Below, in pieces: positions 21,020-32,395 of a DNA stretch of 64,000 nt (the first letter of the stretch is position 1; each line of letters starts with the position of its first letter). The stretch covers positions 28,376,369 to 28,440,368 of the forward strand of contig NC_080044.1 in the NCBI RefSeq assembly GCF_012489685.1, written 5' to 3'. A program made the translations under genes and the position numbers. The notes under the pieces are model-generated. The model had not been told where the DNA came from and ran no database searches. It was given only the letters and a program-made list of their open reading frames with translations. Source of the DNA: Lotus japonicus (taxonomy: Eukaryota; Streptophyta; Magnoliopsida; Fabales; Fabaceae).

Positions 21020-21207
21020 GGCTTCACTCTCTCTCTGAAAGTTAATGCTCCTACAGTTTCTCGAGGTTAAGTTCTTGGTAACTGACCCTTCTATTTACTC
21101 ACTTGACCGGTGGTAAACGTTCATCCCTTGCATTAACTCTCCTATTTATTTTCGCCTAACTCTGATTCTTACATCATTTTCATTTTCCTTAAACTTAGAC
21201 CTTCTCT

Positions 21208-21760
21208 AAGGGGGAGTACCTTGTACTTCAAGCTAAGTTTTTCACACCCCAAGCTTTTTGCTTATGACAAAAAGGGGGAGTAAACCCAGTTTTTGATGTG
21301 TAAGATGTGTTAGTGTGACTTATTTTTCTTTTGGAGATTTTAAGAGTTCCACCTTCATGACCATAGATGTGTCACTGGGCAAATACAAGGAATACATTTC
21401 ACTTCTTCTGAAGTGATTCTAAGTTGACTCTGATACCCAAGACTCTGATACCCTGTCTATGACTCTGATCACTTATGCGCTCTGATTATTAGTTTTTCAT
21501 CTATGTCATAAGCCTTTTACTCTGAACTCTTATATGTTTTAGCTCAGAATCTAGATTTTACTAACGTTTTCATCAAGTGTTAGATTCAGGGGGAGCTAAA
21601 CTCAGAATCAAGCAGTGACTTGAATTCAGAATGAGCAAGATAAACTATTCACATCAGGATAAGTCTTATTCTATATCTCTAAACTCTGAGTGAATTCAGT
21701 TTATTGTCTAAGAATTGTTCATCAAAAATCTTAGTTTTGTCATCATCAAAAAGGGGGAGA
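21208..21760 (+). other. Polypurine tract and three upstream copies
   Basis: The 3' polypurine tract AAAAAGGGGGAGA (21748-21760) adjoins the 3' LTR. Similar GGGGGAG tracts occur at 21208-21216, 21269-21280 and 21588-21595. All four have counterparts in SIRE-B in the same order (minus 4407-4415, 4343-4355, 4026-4033, 3861-3873). The tract at 21269-21280 matches the 3' tract nearly base for base. Confidence 0.7.
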
Positions 21761-21761
21761 T

Positions 21762-22974
21762 TGTAAGATCAAGTTTTGATCTAGTAGTACAACTCATGTT
21801 TTGATGATTACAAGTTAACCTTTTGATATGAACAATTGTGTTACTCTAACGTGTTTTTCTGAGTGTGCTAGTTACAGGCTCTGACCTCAACTCAATCTCA
21901 CACAAATCAGAAGCACTGTGTATAAAGGGTAACCCAAGCAACGCTTTCGCATTCACCATGTTCAGTATGAACAGTGGAAAAGCTTCAGAAGATCTGAAGC
22001 TATACAAACTCTGATGAGGACTCAGTCGCTAGAAGCTCTGAAGATCCAGAAGTTCTGATAGCCAAGAAACACTGAAGGTTCAGATGTTCTGATGGTGTAG
22101 AAGACTCTGAAGATCCAGAAGCTGAATAGTGGAAACTCTGAAGTCCAGAAGCAAGAAACTCTGAAGGCCATGTTCTTCCCTCTGAGTTCAGAATCAGAAG
22201 ATACAATGGTCAGAGGATCTGTGCTTTCCCTCTGACTTTGATCAACCGGCTTCACAAGTTCCAATATGAAGTATTCCCCTGATCAGAAGTCTCCTAGGTT
22301 AAAAGGTCAAGTCGCTATCCAAGTACAAAAGCAAGTGTACCTTCCTGACGACCTACCTAACGATCTCAGCCACAGCAGAAGCTGGATTTTCCAGAACTGC
22401 CCTCCAACGGTAGCATTTCCCATGCAACGCTCAACCCTAATCCTTGGAGTATATATAGAGGCTGAAGATTGAAAGAAGCGGCGAAGAAATATACGAGAAG
22501 CAACACACGCGCAAGATATTCAAAATATTCTAAGCTTTCTTTCATCCTGTAATTTATTTAGTTTACACTCAGCTTATTCAGAAGCAAACCCTTGTAAACA
22601 CCAACCTCAAACAGTTGTTTGATTTTCCTTTAGGAGATCAAGGTTGATCGGATCCTAGAGAAGACTAAGAGAGTGAATCTTAGTGTGAGCTAAGTCAGTG
22701 TAATTGTTAGTCACTTGTAGGTTTCAAGTGCAGTTGTAACTCTTACCTGATTAGTGGATTGCCTTCATTTTAAGAAGGAAGAAATCACCTTAACGGGTGG
22801 ACTGGAGTAGCTTGAGTGATTTATCAAGTGAACCAGGATAAAATCCTTGTGTGCTTTTCTATCTCTATCTTTTGCACTTAGTTCTCGAAAAGATTTGTTA
22901 AAATCTTTAAGGAGGTAGTTTTGTACTGAAAACGTTATTCAAACCCCCCCTTTCTACCGTTTTTCATACCTTCA
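21762..22974 (+). repeat. SIRE-A 3' LTR
   Basis: 1213 bp, collinear with the 5' LTR at an offset of exactly 10,900 with one visible substitution (T at 22238). Followed by the target duplication TCACT (22975-22979). Confidence 0.97.
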
Positions 22975-25837
22975 TCACTGTCATCGAAATCTTCAAGCAT
23001 GTCTTCATCCTCATCTTCAGCTGCATTTTTTGCCTTTTCCTTGGCTGGGTCTGGTGGCACAGTTGTTCCCTGTTTGATGGCATGGTCCAGCTGATTGATA
23101 ATTGACGCCACGCTAGGTTCATTGTTAGGATTGTCTTCTGGCTTTATGTCCCACAGTGAACGAAACTTGCCACCTCTTTCTCTTTCAGCTTTCCTTTTCC
23201 TCAAGAAACGTCTAAACTGCGTTCTGGTCATTTGCTCAGGAGCATAGTAGTTCCTGGAGCCATAGGAGTAGCTTCGCGACACGCGAGAATTGTTGATGTA
23301 AGAAGACCCCTGGCCCAAGTCGATTTTCTGCCACTTTTGGTGTTGTTTTGGCCTAGGAGGTGCTGGCCTGAACCATTGGTTTTTTGGTAATCCAGCATCA
23401 GGGACGTAAGTCTTGTCCTTGCCTCTTAACTTCTGGCCTCTCTGGCCATCGAGTTCCGGGTCTCTCTCGACCCACTCCTCGTGGGGATACTTCAGCCTTC
23501 TAGACACAGGCGCTTTCTTTTGATAGTGTCTTTTCATTTCAGAATCTTGGTAGGATTTGGCTGCAGACTTGTCGAAGACTGCGCTGCATCGAGGGCATAG
23601 CATGACTTCTTTCTCGCCATCTTTGCTCCGGGATAGAAATTCAACAAGAGTTTCTCTAGCCTTGGGGTAAACTTCATCCAAGCTCACCTCTTTCTCGATC
23701 TCTAATTCCTCGACGGCAGTGTTTTTCTCTTTTGCCTCCCCGAGTGTCAGACCCAGATCCAACTTTTCAGAAATATCGACCATGCAAATATGGAAAGGTT
23801 CCACATAGTTGGTCTCAGCCACCTGCAACGGATCAGAGTCAATCTTCATCTGGCCTTTAGCTTTCTCATCATACTTGAGCCTTCCTGAATCCAATGCCCC
23901 CTGCACAAGATCCCTGAAACGAACACATTGTAAGGTCCAATGACCAAAAAGTTGTGATATTTACAATATTTCTTCCCTTTCCTTTGTTCAGGAGAAGGAA
24001 GCTTTTGGTCTTTAGGGACCACAAACAAACCATCAGACACAGGTATATCATATATTGCATCACATTTGGTCACATCAAAAGTATAAGTTTTCACAGCAGG
24101 AGTGGTATCATTGGGGCTTTCTTCCCCAAGTTTGTTTTCATATGGTTTCAATGCTTTACAAACGTAAGGATCGCATGGCTGGAGCTCAGCCAGATTGACA
24201 TCATTTATGTCAACGTTTGCAGGGACTTCTCGATAAACACACGGATTTTGACACACTGGATCAGCGTCAATGTACGCTACTTTTTCCTTCTTTGGCCACT
24301 TAGTGGTCTTGGCCTTTTCTTCAAACTTTTCAGCCTTTAATAACTCGATGTGCCTCACTCTGTCTGCGAGTAGGGACATATCTCGAATATACTGAGTATT
24401 GATTTTCTTTCTAATAGAATACTCTAGACCCCCAGCGGCTAGGACCACTAGCTCATGTTCAGGGACATGAGTGAAACATCGCGATTTAAGCATCCTAAAC
24501 CTGTTTAGATAATCATCAATGGACTCTGCTGTCTTCCTTTTGACACTAGCCAAATCCTTCAAGCTCACCTTGCACTCTCCCCTAAAGAATTGTTAATGGA
24601 AAATCCTTTCCAATTGGGCCCATGTATGGACTGACCTTGGGGTGAGGGTGGTGAACCAGGTAAATGCATTCTTAGTTAAAGAACTTGGGAAGTACTTCAT
24701 TTTCAAATTTTCATTGATGGCTAAGTCCCCCGCTTCGATCTGGTACCTGGCTATGTGCTCTACAGTGGACTCTCCTGAATCCCCAGAGAACTTGGTGAAC
24801 TTGGGGACCTTCCAGCCTCAAGGAAGTTCAGCTTCGAGAACTTCTTCAGTAAAGGCAGACACAAAATGGGGTCTATTCGCGAAACCTACGTTGAAGCCAT
24901 GTTGGTTCAACAATTGTTCCACTACCGCAGCAACATTTTGTTGCCCCCCAGCGTTCTGTTGTCGAATTTTTTCTAGCACACCATCAGCGTGCTCATCCCT
25001 GTTCACCATATACACATTTTGCAATGGTAGTTGCACTCCCTCGTTTCCCCCAAACAAAGGGTTTGCCCCCAAGTCTTGGTGTTGTGGCGCTTGATAGCGC
25101 ACAGGAGCTGGGACATGGTTAGGCAATGGGATTTGATTAACCCCTGGTGCCGGTTGGATTTCGACTGGTGCCCCCAGGGCTGTAGCCAAACGATCCATCT
25201 GATGTGCTAGATGCTGATTATTGGCATTATTATTTTGGAGCACGGGGTTAATTATTTCACCTATCTGTCGAGATAGCATGTTAACCATTTCATGGTTACT
25301 ATCATCCACTTGCTGCCTAATGGCTTGAAGTGAACCAGAGTTCATACCTGTAGACAAATAAATTTGTGAACTGGGCCCAGGGGTAGGGCCAGGAGGACTA
25401 ACTCGACTTCCTAAGTTCAGCATTGTCCCATTTGCCCTAAAGGGGGATATGCTAAATGGGGGAACATTCTCGGGGAACGTCGAATAAGTACCTTGTATGC
25501 CTTGCATCATAGATGTGGGCATACCAAAAGGCATGTCTCTCGCGGACAAAGAAACATTCTGTATAAATGAGGTTGGTGGCACATTTGCCACTCCCCTTGT
25601 AACCGTTGGCACAATTTGTGCCTGCACTGATGTAGACACAGGCATTTCTGCGACTGCAGAAATTACCACGCTCTGGGTTGGCATGGTGGTGCCAGACCCC
25701 ATGCCAGTATATACTTCTTCGTTATTGTTACCGCTACTTCCCCCGGGACTGCCCTGACTGACCACGTTAGACCCTTGAGGGGAGGTTCTTCCTCGATTGC
25801 TTGCCATACTCACAGTTTTACCACTTCTCAGGTGCAT
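22975..25837 (-). pseudogene. gag: Tat-like gypsy Gag, decayed
   Basis: Start ATG at 25837 (MHLRSGKTVSMASNRG). The N-terminal 339 residues are low-complexity. A TGA at 24818-24820 interrupts the frame, which goes on with GWKVPKFTKFSGDSGES and the retrotransposon gag core (WFTTLTPRSVHTWAQLE, QFFRGE, LNRFRMLKSRC). A TAA lies near 24593. A frameshift near 23880 shifts to a third frame that runs through to the SIRE-A insertion at 22975 with basic, nucleocapsid-like sequence (RRFLRKRKAERERG) and an acidic tail. No CCHC knuckle is seen. At least three lesions make it non-functional. Confidence 0.8.
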
Positions 25838-25923
25838 ATAAAACGTAAATCACAAGCAAGGCAAGTAACAAGTACCAGATAGCATGCAACAAACAAAACA
25901 CACAAAACGCTCACAAAAACGAT

Positions 25924-25942
25924 CCCACTGAGCGTGCCAATT
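25924..25942 (-). other. Putative primer-binding site of Tat-like element
   Basis: Minus-strand AATTGGCACGCTCAGTGGG directly after the LTR end CCGTAAACA. I recognise this type of site from gypsy elements but cannot name the tRNA. Confidence 0.5.
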
Positions 25943-26748
25943 TGTTTACGGTGGGTTTTGGTAAACAAATATCCTCTTAGTTCGACTAAAGGAAGTTTAG
26001 AATCAGGGTCCTTTTGGGAAAACGTCTTGCCAAAGTGTTGTGTGTGAGTTGGTATTTCTCGACAAAGATAAACGATTCAAAAGAAACTGGATTTCATTAA
26101 ACACAGGTCAATTACATGAAGATCAAAGTGTAACAAAGCAAAAGGAAAAACTGCAAGGAACGTAAATCTCGACAGGAAATTAAACAACAGGACTGGCAAA
26201 CAGGAAATTAACAAGTAACGCGACAAGCTTAAATGCAGGAAAGATAAACAGCTGGTTCTGCAACGTACTCCTCCATCATCACTTCTTGCTCCTTGAGTCT
26301 CATTGATGCGGACATTAGAGCTTTTTAGTGAGTTTTTCAGAGTTGAGTTGGGAACCTCTTTTCTGACTTGAATTCTCCTATTTATAGAGCTTCATGTTCC
26401 GCATGTCCTTGGCGGTTTTCTTCTTCTTGGATGGGTTAGTGGGTCTGATTTTCTCTTTCCACGATCTGATGCTTGCTCTGGAAGTTCTCTGCGTAGTGGT
26501 GGAGATCGTGTGCCTCAACTGTTTCAACCGCTTCTTGGCCACGTACTCAACCATCGTGGTGAGAAACCGACTCAGTCAATGCTGCACATGTTAAATGTGC
26601 CCGTGTTTGTAGCAACGGTTACTAATGTCCCTTTGTCGAATTCGACTGCATCTTTAACTTAGAGCATTTTCCTTTCTTTCCTTTAGTCCATGTTTGACTG
26701 CCTTGTGTGCTTTGGGCCGAATGTTCGGGCTAAAATATTGGCCCAACA
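25943..26748 (-). repeat. 5' LTR of Tat-like element
   Basis: 806 bp on minus, TGTTGGGCCAATATTTTAG at 26748 to CCGTAAACA at 25943. The flanking 5 bases outside are ACAAG (26749-26753); the partner is lost. No credible gene inside. Confidence 0.7.
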
Positions 26749-27565
26749 ACAAGTTAATGCCACTTGAAATTAAGCTTAAGTAGCATTCCTAAAACATATA
26801 AATTTTTTTTTTGTTAAATTCAAGGCTGCATAAAAATGGATTGTAGAAAGTAGCAACCCTCGACACATCACATCCATAAATTTGGAGGCTACATGACAAT
26901 TTCAAAAGTAAGGGTGAAAATTAGTTACCATATAATATATATAATAATGTTAACTTTTAATTTAGTTTTTTTTGAAAATTAATCTAATTAATAGAAAATG
27001 AATTTATTCATGATATAATTTATAAATATTTTATTATTATTAATTAAATAAATTAAGTTATTAAAAAGAGAAATAACATGTTTTTATTCCTAATATTATT
27101 TTAAAAAATAATTAGTATTAATTAAATCTTCAATCTAATTAGCGTATTTTGATTCGTTTAAGCTGTTTTAGTCGAAGAAGTTGTGTTTCGTCTGTTGGAA
27201 TATCTTGTTGTTTTTGAGATGATCTATTATTTACAGCGTCTACCCATGAACCATGTTTTTTCTACTAACATTTAATATATCGAAAAGATAAATTGCACTC
27301 TTCAGAAATTGATCATGATAAAATAAACTTAAAAATAAATTCTTTTAACTTGTAAATCAAAATTTTCTTAGTCCATAATTGACAAAGCCTAATCTTAATT
27401 AATGATTTCAAAAAATCATACTAAGAGAAACACACATAATTAAAGTGTGAGAAAGAAATATGATATCATCATTTTATAACAATCAAGAATTATGACGTGA
27501 GGTGGATTTTAATCAAGAAACTATAAGTAAAGCGTCTTATAAACAAAATAATTTAGACTGATCAC
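26749..27565 (-). other. Remaining intron 3 of terpene synthase
   Basis: AT-rich non-coding DNA starting at a GT donor (27565-27564) after exon 3 and ending at the Tat-like LTR. No exon 4 sequence is seen, so the gypsy insertion or a deletion removed the catalytic half. Confidence 0.6.
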
Positions 27566-28711
27566 CTTGATGATTCCTTGAGTTCTTCTAGATAGATGGC
27601 TTGAGCAATGTTGAAATTAAGTTTAGCCAACTGAAGTAAGGTAGGAATGACATTTTGCTTTATTTCATATACATTAATGAACCATTGAGCCTCCCATCTA
27701 GGATTCCTCCAATGTAATGGTAGCTTCAGAGCATGATTTATTAATATGGATGTGTAGTGGTTTCCTTTGCTCCCATTTAAATATTCTTTCAGAAATTTTG
27801 AGGTGAAATCTTTTGCTTCATCTAATAAAGTTTCATTTTCGAATGAATGAAATGATGCTTCATATAATGATAACATTCCCTCCACATCAACAGTACGGCC
27901 TTTCTTGAAGTTACCTTGATCATCTCTAAAGTGAATAAAACCATCTATAACAACAAACACACCATTATTAATACAAACAAACACACACACGTACACGTGT
28001 GTGTATATATATATATGTATATATATTTCTTGTCTATCAAAAAAAAATATTTCTTAAAGTTCAATCTTAGAATGAGTACAAACCTGAAGATATATTATAA
28101 CCATGTTGCCTTAAGAGTCTGAACTTGAGTGTCGTAGCATATAAATTTTTTTTTTCATTCAAGGTGTTTATTTTGTAAATATCATCCAAGAACTTTCTAA
28201 TTTCATGTTCAAAATGATAATCCACTCCAAGCCGTTGCAATACATCAATAAACTCAAGTTGATCAAGCTCACTTTCCACTTTGTAAAGGATCATCCTTAC
28301 TTCTTCCATTAGCCGTCTTACTTGATCTGAGTAAATTTCTTCCTGCATTAATTTAACAAGAAGATATTAGCCTGAACATATCAATATATCATAGAGAAGC
28401 ACTTATAATTGCATTGAGGTATATATCCGAAATTGACATACAAGAAACTAAACAAAATAAAAGAAGAAGCATACCTTATATTCAGTACTTAATGATTGGA
28501 TATAATCATAAGTCCAAATTGAAGGTTGAAAAACTGCAGGTCGACGAGGAATTATTTGACTATTATTATTAACTTCATATGATGCCTTGCATTGAGTTGG
28601 ACTAGAGACATTGGCGCTTCTCATAACTTGAGATGAAGTCTTTCTTTCCTGTGGAAAAGTGATTTTAGTTAATTAGCTAAGTGGAAATGTAGCAAGTTTT
28701 TGCTGAGCCAT
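27566..28711 (-). pseudogene. Terpene synthase (TPS-b-like), 5' three exons
   Basis: Exons at 28711-28475, 28342-28084 and 27944-27566 with GT-AG borders at each junction. The product has a short Ser/Thr-rich leader, RRPAVFQPSIW (the RRX8W motif of TPS-b enzymes), and the N-terminal helical domain (YIQSL, LRQHGYNIS, KGMLSLYEA-like VEGMLSLYEASFHSF, LPLHWRNPRWEAQWFI). Exon sizes (237, 259, 379) fit the family. The DDXXD metal-binding domain encoded by later exons is missing. Codon 13 is TAA (28675-28673), so translation from this ATG would stop. Upstream DNA carries a nested pair of solo LTRs. A plastid monoterpene or sesquiterpene synthase cannot be told apart from this half. Confidence 0.88.
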
Positions 28712-28769
28712 ATTAGTTTTCTTCGCTTTCGGTGGATTTTCTATGCTAATATGAAAACCAAATCAAACC

Positions 28770-28779
28770 TATATAAATA
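28770..28779 (-). promoter_or_regulatory. TATA box of minus-strand TPS
   Basis: Minus-strand TATTTATATA about 60 bases before the ATG, in CATCCTCC-TATTTATATAG, identical in context to the plus-strand copy at 53633-53643. Confidence 0.65.
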
Positions 28780-29189
28780 GGAGGATGTGTAAATATGAGT
28801 GATAGTAATACATTGAACATACTACGACATACAGAAATATGTTTTTTGTTCAATAAAGAATATGTTATCTCTGTCTGAACTATTTCACGCATTTGGTGTT
28901 CCCTACTTTGAAAGCATGACAGATGAATTGTCAAGAGAAAAAGGACCCACCGGGCCAAAGCTCAAAAGAAATTGGAGTGGTTTGAAATTTGAAAGACTCG
29001 TGGCACTTTTTAGACCAAGGAATTATTGAAAACAAAACGTTTTTTATTTATTTCATAATTGATCACACTAGGTGAATACATATCTTTCAAAAAATTATTT
29101 TCAACACGAACGGTTTAAAGATCGGACTTTGGACTAAATATTTAATTTAGAGTCCAACTATCTACAAATTGTGGATGGTTGAATACATC
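28780..29189 (-). other. TPS upstream region, proximal part
   Basis: Non-coding; aligns inverted with about 53330-53620 of the other copy (shared ACTCCAATTTCTTTT-AGCTTTGG, GTGGGTCCTT, GTCATGCTT). It ends at the SIRE solo LTR. Confidence 0.65.
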
Positions 29190-30270
29190 TGTAAGATCAA
29201 ATTTTGATTGTGTTGTACAACTCTATGTTTTGATGATTACATATTAACTATTGTGATTGAATAATTGTGGTACTCTAACGTTGTTTTCTGAGTGTTCAAA
29301 TGACAGGCTTTGACCACGGTCTTATTACACATAAATCAGAAGCATTATGCCCCAGAGTAACCTCTACGACGCTTTCGCACACTCTATGTTCTATCTGAAC
29401 AGTAGAAAAAGCTTCAGAAGATCTGAAGTTAACTAAAGCTCTGATATGGATTCAGACCACTTAAAGTTCTGAAGACCAGAAGATTTGATGGTCCAGAAGC
29501 TAAGAAGTGAAGACTCTAAAGTCCAAGAAGCTAGCTGACTCTGAAGACCAAGTAATTCTCTCTGAGTTCAGAAGCAGAATGTAAGACCCGGATTTTCGGA
29601 ACAAGTTAATTTCCGACTCACGAGTGGAATCAGTGTAAGCGTGACAGGAGTTTGATATTTGAGAAAGATTAATGAAGAAGACAGTTCAGGAATTGCTCGA
29701 GGAATGTGGCGTTGTTTCTTTCGGAGCTAGTGCGAGTCGTCTGCACACCTGCCTTATGGCGAGCATGTCCAGAATAGGCTATTTCGCTCTTAAAGCAACG
29801 TTTTAAGTGAGATTTCGAACTCTTGGAAAATTTAAAGTTTCTCTTTATTTTTCCATCGACCAGCGTTTCATTTCGGAACTCTGGACTGTACGCACGATAG
29901 GTTTAACTTTTCGGATGTCCGCCGACGCTAATTTCTTTGCTTCGAAACCTTAGTTTTGAGCGAAGGATGAAGACTTTTTCTATTCGGGACATCTAACGAA
30001 GATTCCGTCCGCGTTGCCAGACTTGTTTCGACATTTCCAATCTTTCTTCTGTTGGAAGTTCTGTCGTTTGAGCATCACAGCAAAAAGTAGTTTTTCGGGA
30101 CAGACTAACTTACACCGCTTTTGGCGTTTTGGATATCGTTTTTCCCAAATCCTAGATATTTGTTTTGAGTTCTGGAATTCTGACGCCAGAATCTCTCTTA
30201 GAATTTCTCGGTGATCGTGCTGCAAAAATCGGAATCGCGAAATTTTCATTTTCCCGCGATTTCACCCGCC

Positions 30271-30279
30271 TATAAATAG
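30271..30279 (+). promoter_or_regulatory. TATA box of nested Tekay-like LTR
   Basis: TATAAATAG in CACCCGCC-TATAAATAG-CGCG, followed by GCCGCGAGTTTTGGGAGAG. Spacing to the LTR start equals that in the 5098-8681 copy. Confidence 0.7.
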
Positions 30280-31754
30280 CGCGAAAAAGCAAAATCCTCT
30301 CATTTTCTTTCTATTTGGGCCGCGAGTTTTGGGAGAGCAAGGGAGGAAGAGATTTTCGCGAAACCTTGACCAATCTTCGTGCAGTTCGTCCCTACTTCTA
30401 GGTATCAAGGTAACTAACACGATTCCTACCTCTGATTGTTGTTTCTGTTGCGTTTCTGAAGTCGTTTCTGTGCTCTAAGTTTTGAGCTTTTTCTAAAATT
30501 GTCCGATTTCTCTGATTTCTCGCTTGGGTTATGTTCCTTATGTTCCCCTGAGTCTAAAACCTCTGTCAGTAAACTCTGATTGCGATTCAGTTGTCCAGGA
30601 TCTGAAAAATTGATTCAAAACCCTTTTTGTCTCACATTTCGAAACTTTATTGTCGAAAAGACTTAATCTGACTTCGTGCCTTTAGGATTTGTTGTCACGG
30701 ATGTCATGAGGATCGTTGCTGTCAAATTTGTTTTCAGAACTGATAACTTTGAAGTTTTGAGCCTTTATTTTGGACCAAAATGCCCCTGGATAGTCATATT
30801 TCGACCCGATTGTCCGAAAATTGTTCCGACAGTTTCTTTGCCTTAGTTTTATCCTAAAACTACCTTGTGAATTGATTTGATCAAAGAAAAAGAGCCGAAG
30901 CCCTTTTTCCTTTGAGGCCGTGGACTATTTCCTTTGGGGGGGAGTTTTTCGGTTTCGAAAACTTGTCCTTTCGTACCCGTTTGTCGTATTCTGAAGCTTT
31001 GATGCTTTGTCTATCGTTTATGTATTGTTTTGCGATCGAACTAATCGATTTTGTTTGAATTCTGCTTTGTTTTTCTCCGAGGTTCAGTTGAAGGAACTTT
31101 GGAATATTCAGAGCAACTGTTTGAGGACAACCTTGATTTCGAAGCTGGAACAGCTCGAGGTTAGGGCAACTTACTGTATTAGCTATGATTGCATGATAGG
31201 CGTCGATAAATTCGACTTATGCTTTATCTGATGTTGTTTTTGATGATGAGTTGATGTTATGATGCTTTTCCATAACTGGTGATGTTGTGTTTTGGTTGGA
31301 TTGTGCGTTCTGACGCAATTTCGGAGTGGAGATTCATTGATCTGGTGATCTTTGACATTTCGGGTTGGATGAACAACCCTAGGCAAGTCCGAATGTGGGG
31401 TTTGAGACTTAGCCATTTGTTGGGATTCGTTGGAATTCCTAGACTTTCCCCGGGAAATGTATTTTGGGTGGTTGATTTTTGGAAACTTAGAATGATAGAG
31501 CTTTCGAAAAATAAAGACTTGGGAAACTTAGACTTTGATAAATAAACTCATAATTTGACTAATTTGAATTGAAATCATTTTTATTAACGTTTAAGCATAG
31601 GAGAACTGAAGGGGAAAAATATTTACGAAAGGCGGGGGAAAAGTCGACCTTTGTTGTGGGTTTGGAGAGTTATCGGAATTGGGAAAGCCACTAAGGTGAG
31701 CTATGGTGATGATTGAAAGTCACCGAGTACGTTAGTACTCTTGGGGAAGTGTTA

Positions 31755-31885
31755 TGGAGCCGTGTTGTATTGACCGACACCTAGTGCTCTTGTTGTTTGG
31801 GCTGTGTTGTATTGACCGACACTAGACCCTCGTGTAATCTTGTTGGTGGAGTTGTGTTGTATTGACCGACACTAACTCTTGGGTT
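31755..31885. repeat. Hairpin array type II (three units)
   Basis: Three units with centre GTATTGACCGAC, the complement of the type II array at 6340-6586. Arms include GAGTTGTGT pairing with ACACTAACTC (with a bulged T). Confidence 0.8.
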
Positions 31886-32022
31886 GTTTTGAGGTTGGGT
31901 CGGAGCAGTTTGTTGTTTGGCTATCTAAAGGATAAGCCGGGGGAACTATAAGTTTCCAAGTACATTGGTACTCCTTCGCTCGTTGAGCAGTTTATTTAGC
32001 CATCCAAAGGGTGAGCCGGGAA

Positions 32023-32395
32023 GCTTCACTGAGGCGTGAGACTTCGTGAAAGCATGGAACTTCACTGAAGCGTGAGACTTCGTGAAAGTGAGTAAGCTTC
32101 ACTGAGGCGTGAGACTTCGTGAAAGCAGAAACTTCACTGAGGCGGGAGACCTCGTGGAGACGGGAACCTTCGCTGAAACGGGAGACTTTGCGGAGGCGTA
32201 CACCTTTGCTGAAGCGGGAGACTTTGCGGAGGCGTGCAACTTCACTGAAGCGTGAGACTTCGTGAAGGCGCGAAACTTCACTGAAGCGTGAGACTTCGTG
32301 AATGTGTGAGATTTCACTGAAGCGTGAGACTTCGTGAAAGCGTAAGACCCCATTGAAGCGTGAGACTTCATGGAAGCGTGAGATTTCATCGTCGT
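32023..32395. repeat. Hairpin array type III (about ten units)
   Basis: Units of about 35 bases with outer arms, inner arms and a loop CGTGAGA or CGGGAGA. Outer arms covary: TTCAC/GTGAA, TTCGC/GCGGA, CCCAT/ATGGA. Inner arms covary: GAAG/CTTC and GAGG/CCTC. The apparent KSHASV-repeat ORF on the minus strand is a translation of this array. Confidence 0.85.

Larger units (their letters stand above)
10862..22974 (+). mobile_element. SIRE-A: complete Copia/SIRE retrotransposon
   Basis: 12,113 bp with two 1213-bp LTRs, an iMet primer site, gag, pol, env-like gene, antisense ORF and polypurine tract, flanked by TCACT (10857-10861 and 22975-22979). Reading the two LTRs line by line I see one difference (C at 11338, T at 22238). 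pol and env-like frames are uninterrupted. It sits inside a Tat-like gypsy element, between that element's gag and protease, in the opposite orientation. Confidence 0.97.
22975..26748 (-). mobile_element. Tat-like Ty3/gypsy element, 5' part
   Basis: Minus-strand element with 5' LTR (25943-26748), primer site and gag. It continues across SIRE-A into its protease at 10861-10438 and is truncated there. Its 5' LTR abuts intron 3 of the minus-strand terpene synthase. Both gag and protease architecture fit the Tat/Athila-type branch; lineage assignment is by eye. Confidence 0.8.
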
